A stretch of DNA of 6,565 nt from an uncultured Alphaproteobacteria bacterium (GTDB lineage Bacteria; Pseudomonadota; Alphaproteobacteria; Caulobacterales; Parvularculaceae): positions 1-6,565 of the forward strand of contig CALAZI010000164.1 of the NCBI GenBank assembly GCA_937895955.1, read 5' to 3'. The translations under genes were made by a program, and so were the position numbers. Positions 5,262 through 6,565 of the stretch are shown piece after piece (positions within the stretch are counted from its first letter, which is position 1; each line of letters opens with the position of its first letter). The notes below the pieces were generated by a model that made no database searches, had not been told where the DNA came from, and saw nothing but the letters and a program-made list of their open reading frames with translations.

Positions 5262-5968
5262 TACGCCTTCTCAAACACCGCCATGTAGATCTCGCTGAGG
5301 CCCGGCACGTCCGGCTCTTCAACAATCTTGAAGCCGAAGGATTCGACTTCGCTGATAAGGCCCGCCTTGCCGAAGCGCACATGCGCGCGTTTGGCGTCGT
5401 CCTTATGCGTCTCATCGAGCGTGTAGTCGAGAATGATGAGGCGTCCGCCCTCGCTGAGCGCGTCCCTGACCGTCGCCATGATCGCCGCGCGATCGGAAAA
5501 ATAATGATAGGTGTCGGCGATGAAGACGACGTCGACGGAGCCTGTGGGCAGCGTGATGTCCTTGTCGCGGCCGAGCACCGCAACGACATTGCCGGCGTCT
5601 AGGTCGGCGGCGCGCTGGCCGATGAGCTTCAAAAAACGCGGCTCAATGTCGACCGCGTAGACGACGCCGGACGGACCGACGGCGTCCGCGAACATCAGGG
5701 AATAAAGGCCGGTGCCGGCGCCGATATCGCCGATCCTGTCGCCGGGCTTGATGCGCGCGGCCGCGAGAACGGCCGAACGCGCGGCGTAAAGCTCGCGGCT
5801 GCCGACCTCCATCAGATCAAAAAAGACATCCGGATTGGCGGCTTCCTCGCCATAGGCCGGCGGCGGCAGCGGCTCGGCGACGTCCGTCGGCGGCCCGTTG
5901 CGCCCGCATGCCGCCAACGCCAGCGCCGCGCCGAGCGCCCCCGCCCCTAGCATCAATCCCGTTCTCAT
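5261..5968 (-). CDS. Class I SAM-dependent methyltransferase-fold protein with lipoprotein signal
   Basis: A 235-residue protein combining a lipoprotein signal and a Rossmann-type methyltransferase domain. The first 21 residues run M-R-T-G-L-M-L-G to the lipobox L18-A-A-C21. Gly after Cys fits outer-membrane sorting. A Pro-rich linker (25-40) leads to the catalytic fold. Motif I is I79-G-D-I-G-A-G-T-G87 (SAM binding). The acidic end of strand 2 is D107 in V-Y-A-V-D-I-E-P. A motif-II-like stretch is V145-D-V-V-F-I-A-D-T-Y-H-Y-F157, and strand 5 is G-G-R-L-I-I-L-D181. The stretch before motif I (S57-R-E-L-Y-A-A-R) and the D-T-Y-H-Y-F motif resemble a group of exported-looking methyltransferases I remember from bacteria. 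The substrate is unknown. The ATG at 5968 has only weak purine sites upstream (GAGGG 11 bases away); Met6 is an alternative but drops the only basic residue of the signal. Confidence 0.87.
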   Translation of the reverse strand: MRTGLMLGAGALGAALALAACGRNGPPTDVAEPLPPPAYGEEAANPDVFFDLMEVGSRELYAARSAVLAAARIKPGDRIGDIGAGTGLYSLMFADAVGPSGVVYAVDIEPRFLKLIGQRAADLDAGNVVAVLGRDKDITLPTGSVDVVFIADTYHYFSDRAAIMATVRDALSEGGRLIILDYTLDETHKDDAKRAHVRFGKAGLISEVESFGFKIVEEPDVPGLSEIYMAVFEKA

Positions 5969-6035
5969 CAGCCCGCTCGCCCTCAGCCCTTACGCAATCC
6001 CGGTTCGATCCGCCTTTTCAGGACGAAAGTCTAGG

Positions 6036-6060
6036 CCGGTTTCCGCCGTTCGGGAACCGG
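6036..6060. repeat. Intergenic inverted repeat (hairpin 1)
   Basis: CCGGTTTCC (6036-6044) pairs with GGGAACCGG (6052-6060) over nine positions, with one G-T wobble and a seven-base loop. It lies 68 bp upstream of the methyltransferase-fold start on the minus strand and about 205 bp before the sulfatase start. No T-tract follows on either strand, so it is not a standard terminator. It could be an operator-like site or an mRNA leader structure. Confidence 0.5.
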
Positions 6061-6078
6061 ATCAAGGGCTTGAAATGG

Positions 6079-6109
6079 CGCTGACAGGCGCCGGAGCCTG
6101 TCGTCAGCG
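6079..6109. repeat. Intergenic inverted repeat with three-base bulge (hairpin 2)
   Basis: CGCTGACAGGC (6079-6089) is complementary to the sequence 6096-6109 if the repeated GTC there is counted once. This gives an 11-bp GC-rich stem with a three-base bulge and a six-base loop. It starts 19 bases after hairpin 1 ends. No T-tract follows. Together the two account for much of the otherwise gene-free stretch 5969-6264, where I see no protein-coding signal and no tRNA or other known RNA. Confidence 0.5.
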
Positions 6110-6170
6110 TCGAATCGGATCGTCGTCATCTTGGTTGCGCGGCGGGACGGCGTCGTCGGAGCCGCTCGTC

Positions 6171-6207
6171 ATTAGAGGCGGTGATGCGTCTCATTATATA
6201 TCCGACC
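6171..6207. promoter_or_regulatory. AT-rich patch, candidate promoter in the divergent region
   Basis: ATTATATA at 6193-6200 is the most A/T-rich point in the intergenic region. On the plus strand TATATA (6195-6200) has a TTAGAG (6172-6177) 17 bases upstream, a poor -35; this would drive the sulfatase with a leader of about 60 bases. On the minus strand the same bases read TATAAT, a perfect -10, but I see no matching -35; this would give the methyltransferase-fold gene a long leader containing both hairpins. A small stem (6175-6180 with 6187-6192) lies beside it. Direction is undecided. Confidence 0.3.
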
Positions 6208-6264
6208 GTGGCGATGGAGGGCGTTTGCGCTAGCCTTTCAGGCGCACCGACGCAAAGGACGCAC

Positions 6265-6565
6265 ATGAAATTCACCCTTGCGATCATCGCCGGATTCATT
6301 TCGGCGGCCCTGTCGCCCGGCTGCGCCGGCGCTGCGAACGCGGTCGGGGAGAAACCCAATATCGTCATCATTCTGGCCGACGATCTCGGCTATGGCGACA
6401 TCGGCGCAAACGGCGCGCAAAAAATACGCACGCCCCATATCGACGCGATTGCGCGCCGCGGCGTCAATTTCACGCAATTTTACGCAAGCGCCAATGTCTG
6501 CTCGCCGTCGCGCGCCGGGCTGATGACCGGCCGCTATCCGATCCGCTCGGGCCTCGCCTATGACG
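6265..6565 (+). CDS. Secreted sulfatase (arylsulfatase-like), 3' end cut by window
   Basis: The first 100 codons of a sulfatase of the alkaline-phosphatase superfamily, which hydrolyses sulfate esters. An N-terminal signal peptide (M-K-F-T-L-A-I-I-A-G ...) ends near A-N-A at 24-26; C20 is not in a good lipobox, so cleavage by signal peptidase I is likelier. Then comes P31-N-I-V-I-I-L-A-D-D-L-G-Y-G-D, with D39-D40 as calcium ligands, a T-P-H-I-D segment at 56-60, and the signature C79-S-P-S-R-A-G-L-M-T-G-R90. C79 is the residue converted to formylglycine, and S-x-P/A-x-R spacing is intact, so the enzyme should be maturable. The modifying enzyme is not in the window. The ATG has AAAGGA five bases upstream. 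About 300-450 further residues are expected beyond the edge. Substrate (polysaccharide sulfate, aryl sulfate or other) cannot be told from this end. Confidence 0.93.
   Translation, partial: MKFTLAIIAGFISAALSPGCAGAANAVGEKPNIVIILADDLGYGDIGANGAQKIRTPHIDAIARRGVNFTQFYASANVCSPSRAGLMTGRYPIRSGLAYD

Noticed and set aside
5990..6030. GGTTCGATCC near 6002, resembling a tRNA T-arm
   Set aside because: The flanking bases do not form the five-pair T stem, and no acceptor, D or anticodon arms could be placed around it.
5898..6371. Open frames of 111 and 81 codons in the intergenic region before the sulfatase
   Set aside because: They run antisense into the lipoprotein signal or the sulfatase start, are Arg/Ser-rich and match no known protein type.
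1..6565. Defence system, phage, transposon or biosynthetic cluster
   Set aside because: No nuclease, helicase, reverse transcriptase, transposase, integrase, toxin-antitoxin pair or biosynthetic enzyme set is encoded. The genes look like ordinary chromosomal envelope and housekeeping genes.

Overview
The window looks like chromosomal DNA from a GC-rich alphaproteobacterium. The best lineage clue is the DUF2336 (COG5330) protein at 2958-4121, a family I associate with Alphaproteobacteria. The strong G/C bias at third codon positions and the lipoprotein with an SH3b domain and a surface-antigen-like tail fit the same group. Genus-level placement (Caulobacterales, Parvularculales or Rhizobiales-like) is only a guess. 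I see no rRNA, tRNA, insertion sequence, integrase, CRISPR array, phage gene or plasmid gene.

Layout from left to right. (1) 1-962, plus strand: the 3' part of a PlsC-like acyltransferase gene, joined by an ATGA overlap to a GFA/CENP-V-type zinc protein gene. (2) 966-989: a hairpin between convergent genes. (3) 1015-2767, minus strand: an SH3-domain lipoprotein, then a TTG-started protein with a single membrane anchor, then a small secreted four-cysteine protein. The last two are 30 bp apart and probably co-transcribed. (4) 2768-2957: a divergent intergenic region. (5) 2958-4121, plus strand: the DUF2336 protein. (6) 4139-4178: a strong bidirectional terminator shared with the convergent next gene. 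(7) 4191-4781, minus strand: a secreted Arg/Asp/Tyr-rich low-complexity protein. (8) 4921-5249, plus strand: a possible nine-codon leader ORF overlapping the start of a 100-residue two-helix membrane protein. (9) 5261-5968, minus strand: a SAM-methyltransferase-fold protein with a lipoprotein signal. (10) 5969-6264: 296 bp without a gene, holding two hairpins and an AT-rich patch. (11) 6265-6565, plus strand: the 5' end of a secreted sulfatase gene, cut by the window edge.

The genes do not form one obvious pathway. What they share is the cell envelope: six of the ten main genes encode proteins with a signal peptide, lipobox or membrane helices, and the acyltransferase is expected at the membrane. 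Most sit singly or in pairs with frequent convergent or divergent neighbours, typical of core chromosome rather than a defence island or mobile cassette. I did not find a convincing new multi-gene system. The points most worth a second look are the methyltransferase-fold lipoprotein, the mini-ORF before the two-helix protein, the paired hairpins upstream of the sulfatase, and the charged low-complexity secreted protein.
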